In this document: positions 33,427 to 42,304 of the stretch, in pieces
Layout: every line of letters begins with the position of its first letter
Position numbering within the stretch: position 1 is the stretch's first letter
NCBI GenBank assembly: GCA_029564595.1
Contig: JAKQPS010000051.1
Coordinates: 1 to 64,000 of the forward strand
DNA from: a bacterium
GTDB taxonomy: Bacteria > UBP15 > UBA6099
Reading direction: 5' to 3'
DNA: 64,000 nucleotides
Position numbers and translations under genes: made by a program
Notes under the pieces: generated by a model
What the model saw: only the letters and a program-made list of their open reading frames with translations
Databases searched by the model: none
Told to the model about the DNA's origin: nothing

Positions 33427-33846
33427 ATGAGCGAAAAGAAGATACGGGTGATAGTGGCGAAGCCGGGTCTTGACGGACATGACAGAGGCGCGAAAGTGGT
33501 TGCGCGCGCGCTCAGGGACGCCGGCATGGAAGTCATATATCTTGGATTGCAGCAGACGCCCGAAGACATCGTCAATTCCGCCATTCAGGAAGACGCCGAT
33601 TTCATAGGGATAAGCTCGCTGGCGGGCGCGCACATGACGCATTTTACGCGCGTGCTGCAACTGCTCAAGGATAAAGAGTCCGAAGACATCCTCGTCATCG
33701 GAGGCGGAATAATTCCGGAAGACGACCGGGAAAAACTTCTCGAAGCGGGCGTGGCGGCGCTGTTCGAGCCGGGCGCCCCAACTCAAACAATCATAGACGA
33801 AATCAAAAAAATAAAAGAGGCGTCAGCAGCGGCGGCCGCGTCCTGA
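33427..33846 (+). CDS. cobalamin-binding domain protein (methylmalonyl-CoA mutase C-terminal type)
   Basis: The 139-residue protein is a B12-binding Rossmann domain with the DxHxxG motif (LDGHDRG; Asp16, His18, Gly21) that supplies the lower cobalt ligand, then GISSLAGAH and [11 protein letters not shown]. It corresponds to the small or C-terminal domain of acyl-CoA mutases (methylmalonyl-, isobutyryl- or hydroxyisobutyryl-CoA mutase). The catalytic barrel subunit is not in the window, so it must be encoded elsewhere. It lies 18 bases after the barrel-like protein gene and before a HIT gene. Confidence 0.9.
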   Translation: MSEKKIRVIVAKPGLDGHDRGAKVVARALRDAGMEVIYLGLQQTPEDIVNSAIQEDADFIGISSLAGAHMTHFTRVLQLLKDKESEDILVIGGGIIPEDDREKLLEAGVAALFEPGAPTQTIIDEIKKIKEASAAAAAS

Positions 33847-33891
33847 CGAGCCGAGCGCGCGAACCGTTCGTCAGCGAACGGGGGAGAAATC

Positions 33892-34329
33892 GTGTCGGAA
33901 AAAACCGGATGTGTTTTTTGCGATTTCGACAGCCGGCATATCATTGCGGAAAGCGAGTTAGCTTTTGCCGCGCATTTTGATTGCGCCATCAAACCCGGCC
34001 ACATAGTGGTGGCGCTCAAAGAGCATGTCGAGTCTCTTGCCGCGATGTTGCCTGAGCAGGCGGCGGACATCATGAGACTGGCGGCGCGAGTGGCGAGAGC
34101 GGCGGAGCGTGTTGCGGGGTGTGAGAAGTTCTATCTGGTTTCTATTGCGGACGCGGTTCCCCATTATCACATGCATCTGCTTCCGCTAATGAGGGGAGAG
34201 GCTCCGCTTGGGCCGTGTATCATGGGAGATTCGGGGTGGAAGGGAGAAGTCGGCGCGGCGGTCGGGGAAGAAGAAATCGCCCGGTTCATCTCGTCATGCC
34301 GGGAAGCGCTGTCGGAACAGAGGCGTTGA
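33892..34329 (+). CDS. HIT-family nucleotide hydrolase/transferase
   Basis: The 145-residue protein has a CVFC pair near the N-terminus (7, 10) and the histidine triad HYHMHLL (His91, His93, His95) that gives the family its name. HIT proteins hydrolyse or transfer nucleoside monophosphates, for example AMP-lysine or ADP-linked substrates. It starts with GTG, supported by GGGAGAA at the right spacing. Length and fold are normal. Genes on either side are not clearly related. Confidence 0.85.
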   Translation: MSEKTGCVFCDFDSRHIIAESELAFAAHFDCAIKPGHIVVALKEHVESLAAMLPEQAADIMRLAARVARAAERVAGCEKFYLVSIADAVPHYHMHLLPLMRGEAPLGPCIMGDSGWKGEVGAAVGEEEIARFISSCREALSEQRR

Positions 34330-34386
34330 AGCTATGCCGCATAGCGCGAAAGCGCCGCGCGGGTTGTTCCCGATTAGGAAAAAAGA

Positions 34387-35766
34387 ATGGGAAAAGACAT
34401 AAAAAAGAGAAGAAAACCAAAGCGGACGAAGTCGCCGCAGGCAATATTGGTGTGGGGATTCGCCGGAGCTATAGCAATCGGGACGATTCTTCTATGGCTT
34501 CCTTTCGCGCATCAGCCGGGCCGGGTGGGTTTGCTTGACGCGCTGTTCACCGCGACATCCGCAGTTTGCGTGACCGGGCTTGCAGTGGTGGACACCGGGT
34601 CGGATTTCACGTTGTTCGGACAGATAGTGATACTTCTGCTGATACAACTGGGCGGCCTTGGCGTGATGACGTTCGCGGTGATAGCTTTCAAGGCGTTGGG
34701 GATGAGGTTGTCTCTAGTGTCTCAGGCAGCCGTTCAGGACTCGATGTTCCAGAAGGATGTAGCCGTTTTATTCAAAAGCGTTTTTGGCGGGATTTTGGCG
34801 CTTACGTTGATAATTGAATTCATCGGGGCTGCCGTGTTGTTCGCGTTTCTTGCTCCTTTGAAGGGGGCGTCCGGGGCCGCGTTCACTTCTGTTTTTCATT
34901 CCGTGTCGGCATTCTGCAACGCGGGTTTTTCTTTATATCCGGATAGTCTTATCGGATTGCGAGGGACAGGAGGATTGGCGGCGGTGGTGGCGGCGCTTAT
35001 TGTGCTTGGCGGATTGGGCCATACGACGCTGTATGAGATATTCGGGCTAGTAAAAAGAAAATTGACGGGAAAGAGAAGCGTTGGAAAAATTGCGCGCCTG
35101 TCGCTACACGCCGCGACGGCGCTATGGATGTCGGCGGGGCTAATCATCGCGGGAGCTGTTATGCTCATGATTTTCGGGCTGACAACTGGCGAAAAAAACG
35201 CTTGGGAGATAGTCGGGAACGCCCTGTTTCAGTCAGTGACGTCGAGGACTGCCGGGTTCAATACGATAGATATTGGAGCGCTACCGGTCGCGTCGCTTTT
35301 TCTGCTGACGACGCTCATGTTTGTTGGAGGGTCTCCGGGGTCTTGTGCCGGCGGCGTGAAGACGACGACTCTGGCGGTGTGGCTTGCGAGAATTAAGTCC
35401 AGTCTGGCAGGGGAAAAAGAAGTCAGCATACTTGGCAGGAGGCTGCCTGATGAAACAGTGTCTCGGGCGGGTTTGCTGATGGGGCTTGCGATTCTTTGGA
35501 ATATCGCGGGAGTGATGATTCTCAGCGCAACGGAGCCGGGCGTCAACGGAGCAGGCTTGAGCCAGATTGTTTTTGAACAGGTGTCGGCGTTCGGAACGGT
35601 CGGATTGTCTACGGGAATAACCCCGTCGTTGTCCGTGTCGGGACGCTTGTGGATTATCCTGACGATGTTCGTGGGAAGGCTGGGGCCTCTCACAATGGCG
35701 GTATGGATAGTGAATAAAAAACGGGTCAATGTGCATTATCCGAAGGGCGAGGTGATGATAGGATGA
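34387..35766 (+). CDS. trkH: potassium uptake channel subunit TrkH/KtrB (system 1)
   Basis: The 459-residue membrane protein has four repeated pore units. Selectivity-filter segments are visible: TSAVCVTGLAVVDT, SVSAFCNAGFS, SVTSRTAGFNTIDIG and VSAFGTVGLSTG, each with the key Gly. A Lys/Arg-rich N-terminus precedes the first helix. It forms a K+ or Na+/K+ channel opened by an RCK ring protein. Its stop overlaps the start of the TrkA-like gene (ATGA at 35763-35766), so the two are translationally coupled. AGGAAA precedes the start. Size resembles KtrB. Confidence 0.92.
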   Translation: MGKDIKKRRKPKRTKSPQAILVWGFAGAIAIGTILLWLPFAHQPGRVGLLDALFTATSAVCVTGLAVVDTGSDFTLFGQIVILLLIQLGGLGVMTFAVIAFKALGMRLSLVSQAAVQDSMFQKDVAVLFKSVFGGILALTLIIEFIGAAVLFAFLAPLKGASGAAFTSVFHSVSAFCNAGFSLYPDSLIGLRGTGGLAAVVAALIVLGGLGHTTLYEIFGLVKRKLTGKRSVGKIARLSLHAATALWMSAGLIIAGAVMLMIFGLTTGEKNAWEIVGNALFQSVTSRTAGFNTIDIGALPVASLFLLTTLMFVGGSPGSCAGGVKTTTLAVWLARIKSSLAGEKEVSILGRRLPDETVSRAGLLMGLAILWNIAGVMILSATEPGVNGAGLSQIVFEQVSAFGTVGLSTGITPSLSVSGRLWIILTMFVGRLGPLTMAVWIVNKKRVNVHYPKGEVMIG

Positions 35767-36422
35767 AGAAAAACAGGAAGCAGATATGCGTGATAGGCCT
35801 CGGGCAGTTCGGGGCGGAACTAGCGAGCGATCTGGCTAAGCACAGCGACGTTCTGGCGATTGACAGCAGCGAGGAGAGGGTGAACACGGTGAGCGATACG
35901 GTGCAGCGCGCCATGATGCTGGACGCGAGGGATTTCAGCGCGTTGCGCTCGGTAGTCACGGCGGACTTCGACGAAGCGATAGTGAGCCTCGGAGAGACGC
36001 TGGAGGCAAGCGTCCTCTGCACTCTGCATCTAAAAAAGATAGGTGTCGGCAATATCCGCTGCAAAGCGCTGAACGAGGACCACGCGGAGATACTGGAGGC
36101 GATAGGGGCGAACGAAATAATTTTTCCGGAGAGGGAAACAGCGCGCCGGGTCGCCGCGCATATAATAAATCCAAACCTTCTCGATTTCGTGCCGATAGAG
36201 GAGGATTACCGGGTGATGGAAGTGTCGCCGCCGGAAAGTTTCATCGGCCGCACGTTGATGGAACTGAATGTCAGAGGGCGTTTCGGAATATTTGTGATGG
36301 CTGTCAAAAGAGAAAACGGGGGAGGCTTCGTTTTTTTGCCGGGGCCGGATTACAGGGTGAGCGGAGGCGATAGTCTGGTGATGATAGGAAAAGAGAAGGA
36401 TTTGCTAAGTATAAAAAGCTAG
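35763..36422 (+). CDS. KtrA/TrkA-like RCK regulator (single unit, system 1)
   Basis: The 219-residue cytosolic protein has one RCK-N Rossmann domain (ICVIGLGQFGAELASDLAKH, then LAIDSSEERVN) and one RCK-C domain (about 140-219). This single-unit form is the KtrA type and would form an octameric ring on the TrkH/KtrB dimer, gating it with nucleotides. It overlaps the upstream channel gene by four bases. Confidence 0.92.
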   Translation: MKKNRKQICVIGLGQFGAELASDLAKHSDVLAIDSSEERVNTVSDTVQRAMMLDARDFSALRSVVTADFDEAIVSLGETLEASVLCTLHLKKIGVGNIRCKALNEDHAEILEAIGANEIIFPERETARRVAAHIINPNLLDFVPIEEDYRVMEVSPPESFIGRTLMELNVRGRFGIFVMAVKRENGGGFVFLPGPDYRVSGGDSLVMIGKEKDLLSIKS

Positions 36423-36461
36423 AAAAGATGAAAGGCGTCGGGCAGAGCGAGGAGAAAATAG

Positions 36462-37799
36462 ATGAGAATCACAATAGCGGGTTGCGGAGCGGTAGGCCGC
36501 AATTTGGCGGGAATTCTTGTTCGGGAGGGCAACAACGTCACCGTCATCGACCGGGACAGGGCGAATCTGGACGCGGTCGAGGAACGGTTGGATGTTGCGG
36601 CTGTGGAAGGCCCTTGCACGGACATTAAAACGCTGAAACTGGCCGGGGTCGTCAACTGCGATGTTTTTGTGGCGGCGACCGACGACGATGAAAAGAATGT
36701 GCTGTCCGCTGCGGCGGCAAAAAAACTTGGCGCGGGCAGGACGATTGCCAGATGCAGAAACCCGATCTACACCTCAGGCGGGCGCAACAAGGCATACGCC
36801 GAGTTAATGGATATCGATCTGGTGGTGAACCCCGAGGATCTGACCGCTCTAGAAATTGTCAAACTGTTGAAAGCTCCGGGCGCGTTAGTGATAGAGAACT
36901 TCGCGATGGGAAAAGCGCAGGTTCGGGAAATAGTGGTCGGAGCGGGAAGCGATGCGGCGGAAAAAACGCTGGCTCAACTCTCACTCAGCAAACTGGGGCT
37001 GGTGGCCGCAATATCGCGCGCCGGGGGCATCATAATTCCTAAAGGCGACACCCGGATTCTTCCGGAAGATAAAGTATTCATCATCGGAAAACAGGAGAAT
37101 CTTACCAAGCTTATGAGCGCCTTTGGCGGCGCGCGCCCGAAGGGCAGAAAAATTATTATCCTCGGCGGCGGAAAAGTCGGACTTGCCGCTTCTCAACTAG
37201 TCGAGAAAGAGAACCTCAATCTTATCGTCATTGAGAAGGACAGGGAGCGGGCGCTCACGGTCAGCGAAAACCTGAAAAAAGCCCTCGTCCTTGTCGGCGA
37301 CGGAACCGACATCGATTTGCTAAAGGAAAAGGACATTGAAAACACGGATTACTTCGTGGCGCTGAGCGGCGACGATGAAGACAACATAGTATCGGGTCTG
37401 CTCGCCAAAGATCTCGGAGCCAAGTCGAGCATAGTGATGGTGGAAAGGCCGGAATATGTGGCGATTGTCGAGAGGCTGGGCATCGACCATGCGGTAAGCC
37501 CGCGCCTTCTGACAGTGACGGAGATTTTGAGGTTCCTGAAAAAAGGCAGGTTTGCGTCCGTCGCGATGCTCGAAAACGAGGGCGCTGAGCTTGTCGAGGC
37601 GAGGATTCATCCGGGTTCCAAGATAGCCGGAAAAAGGTTGAGCGAGGCGGGGATCCCTAGCGGAACCATCATTGGAGCCATAGTAAGGGGAGAGAGCGTA
37701 ATCGTGCCGACGGGGGCCGATTCGGTCATGTCGGGAGACACGCTTATTGTGTTTACCGCGCAGGAGAACATTCCGAAGCTGGAAAATCTGATGGGATGA
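36462..37799 (+). CDS. trkA: TrkA, double-RCK potassium channel regulator (system 2)
   Basis: The 445-residue protein has two tandem RCK units: ITIAGCGAVGRNLAGILVREG with VIDRDR in the first, and IIILGGGKVGLAASQLVEKE with VIEKDRER in the second, each followed by RCK-C. This is the Trk-type regulator, distinct from the single-unit protein just upstream. GAGGAG precedes the start. The next gene is a second TrkH, and the four genes run in one direction with gaps of about 40 bases. Confidence 0.93.
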   Translation: MRITIAGCGAVGRNLAGILVREGNNVTVIDRDRANLDAVEERLDVAAVEGPCTDIKTLKLAGVVNCDVFVAATDDDEKNVLSAAAAKKLGAGRTIARCRNPIYTSGGRNKAYAELMDIDLVVNPEDLTALEIVKLLKAPGALVIENFAMGKAQVREIVVGAGSDAAEKTLAQLSLSKLGLVAAISRAGGIIIPKGDTRILPEDKVFIIGKQENLTKLMSAFGGARPKGRKIIILGGGKVGLAASQLVEKENLNLIVIEKDRERALTVSENLKKALVLVGDGTDIDLLKEKDIENTDYFVALSGDDEDNIVSGLLAKDLGAKSSIVMVERPEYVAIVERLGIDHAVSPRLLTVTEILRFLKKGRFASVAMLENEGAELVEARIHPGSKIAGKRLSEAGIPSGTIIGAIVRGESVIVPTGADSVMSGDTLIVFTAQENIPKLENLMG

Positions 37800-37834
37800 A
37801 AGGCGGAGACGCAGCGGTTCCGCGTCGCGAATAA

Positions 37835-39295
37835 ATGAGCTGGAAGCCTGTAGTAAAACTTATGGGATATTTCGCGCTGGCGCTTGGCGCGATGATGGCG
37901 TTGCCGGCCGTTCTCGGCTTCTGTTTCGGAGAAGAGGACGCGTATGCTTTCCTGAAGTCGATGGCGGTGTGCGGGGGGGCGGGCGGCATAATGACGCTCG
38001 CCTGCCGGAAGGAATCTGTGAGTTCTCTGACTCGGCGCGAAAGCATCCTTTTCGTCTCTCTCGGATGGATTGTCGGCGCGGTTTTCTGCGCATTGCCGTA
38101 CATGTTTGCGACGGCGTCTCCGGGTTTCAACGGGTTCGCTGACGCGTATTTCGAGGCAATGAGCGGACTGACCACAACAGGAGCTTCCGTGCTCAGAGAC
38201 GTTGAAGCGGTGGCAAAATGCCTGCTGTTCTGGCGCTCGTTCACGCAGTGGATAGGCGGGATGGGAATAATCGTGTTGTTCGTGGCGGCGCTGCCTTATC
38301 TGGGCATTTCAGGCAAACAGATGATGAAATCGGAAGTGCCCGGCCCTGAAAAGGACGGTCTGAGGCCGAGGGTAATACAGACTGCAAGAACGCTCTGGCT
38401 TGTTTACACGGCAATATCGGCGGTTGAAGTAATCGCTCTGATGCTTTGCGGTATGAATTTGTTCGATTCGGTTTGTCACATGTTTTCCACGATGTCCACA
38501 GGGGGGTTCTCGCCGAAGAATGCGTCGGTCGGACATTATAACAGCGCGCCGATAGCTCTTGTGATATCGCTGTTCATGATTCTGGCGGGAGTGAATTTCT
38601 CGTTGTATTACATGGCGATAACCGGGCGTTGGCGGACAATGCTGAGAGACCCGGAGTTGAGGGGATATCTTCTTTTTATTGCGGGTTCGATGGCCTTGAT
38701 TGTGGCGAGCCTTTATGGAACCGGTTTTTTCGGAAATATCAAAGACCTCGCAGTTCATTCTTTGTTCCAAGTTGTTTCAATAATGACGACGACGGGGTTT
38801 GCGACAACTGATTTCGACGCGTGGCCGTCTTTTTCACGAAAGCTTCTGCTGCTGCTTATGTTTATCGGCGGGTGTTCAGGAAGCACGGGTGGAGGCCTGA
38901 AGGTTATAAGGGTGATGGTAATAGCGAAGCACGCCTCCCAATCTATTTTTAAGACAGTGCATCCGGAGGCGGTTGTGTCGATGCGGGTGGGCAGCAGGCT
39001 GATGAAGCCGCAGGTGGTGAGCCAGATTTTGGGTTTTTTCGCTATAACGGCGGGGATTTTTCTTGGAGGATCGCTAGTCATACTGGCGTTCGGGCACGAT
39101 ATAGAAAGTTCCGTTTCAGCGGCGGCGGCTACTTTAATGAACATAGGGCCGGGACTTGGTTTTGTCGGACCTACGCAGAACTATGCTTTTTTCTGCCCGT
39201 TTCTCAAGCTTTTCCTGTCATTCCTGATGGTGGCGGGAAGACTGGAGTTTTTCACTGTGCTTGTGTTGTTCAGCAGGGCTTTCTGGAAGAAATAG
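37835..39295 (+). CDS. trkH: TrkH potassium uptake protein (system 2)
   Basis: The 486-residue channel subunit has the four filter loops AMSGLTTTGASVL, MFSTMSTGGFS, IMTTTGFATTD and TLMNIGPGLGFVG, and the QWIGGMGIIV helix typical of TrkH rather than KtrB. It should work with the double-RCK TrkA immediately upstream. No clear ribosome site was seen, so coupling with the upstream gene is possible. Confidence 0.93.
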   Translation: MSWKPVVKLMGYFALALGAMMALPAVLGFCFGEEDAYAFLKSMAVCGGAGGIMTLACRKESVSSLTRRESILFVSLGWIVGAVFCALPYMFATASPGFNGFADAYFEAMSGLTTTGASVLRDVEAVAKCLLFWRSFTQWIGGMGIIVLFVAALPYLGISGKQMMKSEVPGPEKDGLRPRVIQTARTLWLVYTAISAVEVIALMLCGMNLFDSVCHMFSTMSTGGFSPKNASVGHYNSAPIALVISLFMILAGVNFSLYYMAITGRWRTMLRDPELRGYLLFIAGSMALIVASLYGTGFFGNIKDLAVHSLFQVVSIMTTTGFATTDFDAWPSFSRKLLLLLMFIGGCSGSTGGGLKVIRVMVIAKHASQSIFKTVHPEAVVSMRVGSRLMKPQVVSQILGFFAITAGIFLGGSLVILAFGHDIESSVSAAAATLMNIGPGLGFVGPTQNYAFFCPFLKLFLSFLMVAGRLEFFTVLVLFSRAFWKK

Positions 39296-39406
39296 TCGGC
39301 GGTCAAATTTTACTCTCGCTCTGTTAACAATGACAAACCGATTATAATGTTGTTTATTAGATGAGATTGACCAGAGAGGGCGGGGCGAGCGGTCCCGCGA
39401 CTGAAT

Positions 39407-40378
39407 ATGCCGGATCAGGTTCAAAAACTTATTGAAAAACTAAAATCGAGCGACAGGGATGTAGTCAAAGCTAGCATAATAGAGGAGCTTGGCAACACAG
39501 GGGATCACCGCGCGCTAAAGCCGCTTGTGGAGTCGCTCAACGACGGCGACGCGCTTGTTAGGTGGAACGCGATAAGGGCGGTGGCGGGGTTCGGAGCGGA
39601 CTCGGTGGCGCTTCTTTTCAGGACTATCGAGAGCGGCGACAGGTTTGCCCGGCGAAACGTGGTGCAGGTTCTGGGCGAAGTTGGCGGCGAGGATGTCGTG
39701 GACAGGCTCATCAAAATGCTGATGTTCGACGAGTCGGATCACGATGTGATGATTGAGATTATACGAGCGATGCACAAGCTCCGCCCGGAAAGAGCGGTCG
39801 AGCCGCTAATAACTGTTTTGAAAATGAGCGACTGGGAGATGCGCTGGCGGGCGATCAACACTCTCGGACACATCGGAGACCCGCGCGCGCTGGAGCCTTT
39901 GCTGGCCGTGATGGAGGACGAGGACCCGGATATCAGATGGGCGGCGGCGATTGCTGTCGAAAACATAAAGAACCGGGCGTTGAAGCGCGACGCTGAGCCT
40001 GATTCACAGCCGAGGGCGTCAGACACTCTGCCGCCGGCCTCTATGCCTTCTGAAAGAAAAAAACCGGCGCGCGACTTAGCCGTTTCGGCTTCTCAGAAAA
40101 ACGGATGGACGGTCGTGAAGGTGGAAGGGGAGATGATTTCCACCAACTCCGCTTCGTTCAGGTCATACATGGACGGCGTTGTTTCCGTCTCATCAGGCCC
40201 GGTGGAGATTGATTTGTCTGACTGTGATTTCGTCGATTCGCTGGCTCTGGGCCATTTCAACGCGATTCGCAAAAAACTGAAATCGAAAAACCGCAAGATG
40301 AAAATATCCGGCATGAACCCGAATCTTAAACAGATGTTCAAGGCGACAAAACTAGACGAGTTGTTCGCTATCGAATAA
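39407..40378 (+). CDS. HEAT-repeat / STAS fusion protein
   Basis: The 323-residue cytosolic protein has about five HEAT-like repeats (residues 1-190; RALKPLVESLNDGDALVRWNA and RALEPLLAVMEDEDPDIRW are typical), a short Ser/Pro-rich linker, and a C-terminal STAS domain (about 225-323) with EIDLSDCDFVDSLALGHF, where the Asp-Ser pair matches the phosphorylated serine of anti-anti-sigma factors. STAS proteins are switched by serine kinases and phosphatases. The repeat module may recruit a partner. No kinase or phosphatase gene adjoins; an ECF sigma operon lies on the opposite strand beyond it. Confidence 0.8.
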   Translation: MPDQVQKLIEKLKSSDRDVVKASIIEELGNTGDHRALKPLVESLNDGDALVRWNAIRAVAGFGADSVALLFRTIESGDRFARRNVVQVLGEVGGEDVVDRLIKMLMFDESDHDVMIEIIRAMHKLRPERAVEPLITVLKMSDWEMRWRAINTLGHIGDPRALEPLLAVMEDEDPDIRWAAAIAVENIKNRALKRDAEPDSQPRASDTLPPASMPSERKKPARDLAVSASQKNGWTVVKVEGEMISTNSASFRSYMDGVVSVSSGPVEIDLSDCDFVDSLALGHFNAIRKKLKSKNRKMKISGMNPNLKQMFKATKLDELFAIE

Positions 40379-40386
40379 CAGGCGCG

Positions 40387-40929
40387 CTATTTGGTTTCCT
40401 GAGGCTTATTCTTCTTTTCGGCTTCCTCAAGTTTTTGAAGCGCTTCGTTTATCTTCTGGGCTTTCTCGAAGGCTTTAAGCGCGTCGTTGGTCTTTTTCAG
40501 ATTTTTATAAGCATGGCCGAGAGTCATGTAAAGCTGATATGTTTCCGTGGCGACATCGGGGGCCAGCTTGATTCCGGCGTTAAGAGTTTCGACAGCTTTA
40601 TCAAAATGTTTTTTCTCTATCTGCAGTTCGGCGAGAAAACCGTAAGAGTACAACTGAAGCCGCCGCCCGTCTCTGTTTTCAGTTCCTTTCGGGAACGAAA
40701 TAGAGACGAGCGATTCGAGTTGTTTCATCGCCTCGTCGACTTTTTTATCATTGTAAAGAAGGGCTGCTTTTTCGTGGTGGATAAGAGCCGCCTCAAATGC
40801 CAGTTCGTATTTTTTCTCGTCTTCTTTCGATAGTTTCGCCGATTTCTGCTCCTGAGCCGAAAGCGATGGGGCAAGAATGAAGATGATGGCGGCGAACACC
40901 GGCAGCGTTTTTAGTAGAATGGACCTCAT
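40387..40929 (-). CDS. exported TPR protein in the ECF sigma operon
   Basis: The 180-residue protein has a signal peptide (LLKTLPVFAAIIFILAPSLSAQ) and tetratricopeptide-like repeats (FDKAVETLNAGIKLAPDVA, TYQLYMTLGHAYKNLKKTNDALKAFEKA). It is probably periplasmic or lipid-anchored by location, a scaffold for protein contacts. ATG at 40929 has AAGGAG ten bases upstream and overlaps the stop of the anti-sigma-like gene (ATGA), so the two are coupled. Confidence 0.75.
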   Translation of the reverse strand: MRSILLKTLPVFAAIIFILAPSLSAQEQKSAKLSKEDEKKYELAFEAALIHHEKAALLYNDKKVDEAMKQLESLVSISFPKGTENRDGRRLQLYSYGFLAELQIEKKHFDKAVETLNAGIKLAPDVATETYQLYMTLGHAYKNLKKTNDALKAFEKAQKINEALQKLEEAEKKNKPQETK

Positions 40930-41459
40930 TTGCCGGAACTCCTTTCCCAACTATTGTTGATGAAGAACCGTTCGGCCCGGCGGGAGTTCCACTGCCGGGC
41001 GATGTCTTCGGTGGCCTCAACGCGGCGTCTGGACAGCGCTTGCAGAGTGTCTGGCTCTCCAGAGCCTTCCGCCACCCGATTCTTGTAAGGCATATACATA
41101 CTATCATATTTTTCGACAAGTTCCATCTTGAGTTTTTCCTGTCTGTCCATGAATGTCCAGATTCCGGTCGGCGCAATTGAGAAGAATAGAACCGCGGCAA
41201 CGGCGTATCTGACCCATATCGAGCGGGAAGCGCGGCGGGAGGGGAGGGAGCGAGGGCGCGAGGAACTTCTTACGATGCGGGCGCGCAGGGTGTCCGAGAA
41301 TGCAGGGTTAAGTTCGGGGCCTCCGCCGAGGGCAACGTCAATGAGCAGGGCTGTCTCAGCGGCTTCCGCCAACTCGGAGGCGGCTCCCGGCCCGACTGTG
41401 CCAGCGCCGTCCATCCAATCGCCCAGCATAGCGGCCATCTGTTTTTCTTGTTCATCCAT
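40926..41459 (-). CDS. single-pass membrane anti-sigma-factor-like protein
   Basis: The 177-residue protein has an acidic N-terminal cytosolic part (MLGDWMDGAGT), a basic patch, one membrane segment (about 90-108, VRYAVAAVLFFSIAPTGIW) and a charged outer part. Its place directly after an ECF sigma gene and this topology suggest a membrane anti-sigma factor, but a zinc-type ASD motif (HxxxCxxC) is absent, so the assignment is by context. ATG at 41459 has GGAG seven bases upstream; GTG at 41471 is an alternative. Confidence 0.6.
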   Translation of the reverse strand: MDEQEKQMAAMLGDWMDGAGTVGPGAASELAEAAETALLIDVALGGGPELNPAFSDTLRARIVRSSSRPRSLPSRRASRSIWVRYAVAAVLFFSIAPTGIWTFMDRQEKLKMELVEKYDSMYMPYKNRVAEGSGEPDTLQALSRRRVEATEDIARQWNSRRAERFFINNSWERSSGK

Positions 41460-41476
41460 GCCTGACTCCACGCGCG

Positions 41477-42064
41477 TTATGCCTCTTCTCCATATTTCTC
41501 TATGAATGCTTTTCTAAAAGACTTACACGCCCTGAAAAAAACGACGTCGAATGTTTCGACGGTCACGCCTATCGATTTTGCGCTTTCCTCACGGGATTTC
41601 TTTTCCACCAGCCTGAGTTTTATAGCTTCACGGTAACGTTCGTTTATGTCGTTCAGAACATCCTTGATGCGGCCGGCAAGCTCTTTCGCGTAGTCGGACG
41701 CAAGGGCGGCTTTTTCCGGCTGATATGAATTGTCCGGAAAGAAATCGAGGGTGACGTTGTCAACGGGGCGGTGGCGGGCGGCGGCGGACATAAGCTCGCG
41801 GGATTTGTTGATGGCTATCATGCGGAGCCAGAAAAAGACGCTTCTGTCCGTCCACTCGAAGTCCGAAATTTTTTCGAGGGCAAGCATGAAGGTGTCCTGA
41901 AGGACGTCCTGAGCGAGCGCTTCGTCTCTGACGCGCGGATAGATGACAGTGCGGTAGAGGGGTGTCTTGAACGCGTCGTAAATCGCGGCGAACGCTTCCG
42001 AGTCGCCTCGTTTCGCTCTTGCGACGAGTTGTTCTTCTTCTTTCAGGTCAAGCTCATAAGGCAT
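41477..42064 (-). CDS. ECF-type RNA polymerase sigma factor
   Basis: The 195-residue protein has sigma region 2 (AFAAIYDAFKTPLYRTVI, DEALAQDVLQDTFMLALEKI, and the -10-contacting SVFFWLRMIAINKSRELM) and a shortened region 4 helix-turn-helix (NERYREAIKLRLVEKKSREESAKSIG). It would direct a stress or envelope regulon. MPYELD at 42064 is the family-like start. A TATAAT box on this strand (42080-42075) ends ten bases before it, so a longer start to 42184 is not supported. First gene of a three-gene operon with the anti-sigma-like and TPR genes. Confidence 0.85.
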   Translation of the reverse strand: MPYELDLKEEEQLVARAKRGDSEAFAAIYDAFKTPLYRTVIYPRVRDEALAQDVLQDTFMLALEKISDFEWTDRSVFFWLRMIAINKSRELMSAAARHRPVDNVTLDFFPDNSYQPEKAALASDYAKELAGRIKDVLNDINERYREAIKLRLVEKKSREESAKSIGVTVETFDVVFFRACKSFRKAFIEKYGEEA

Positions 42065-42074
42065 AACGCTAAAC

Positions 42075-42080
42075 ATTATA
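42075..42080 (-). promoter_or_regulatory. -10 box of the ECF sigma operon
   Basis: TATAAT on the minus strand, ten bases before the chosen ATG at 42064, giving a very short leader. The upstream TTCACC at 15-base spacing is a poor -35 match. Confidence 0.4.
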
Positions 42081-42304
42081 ACGCAACGACGGAGCGGTGA
42101 ACAGAAAAGAGACGCGAAGCATTTGGCGTCGCGGGTGGCGGCGCGCCGCCGGGAATCCGTATTCGCGTAAATAGTCGTTGTCATGCCGGAATCCCCGGCT
42201 CATTTTTTTGTTTTCCGCTCTCGGCGAGAGGGATATGAGACTATAATTAAAAATTGTCGAACGGGCGGCGCGGTTGAGCGCGCCCGGCGCGGGGAGGAAT
42301 CGGG

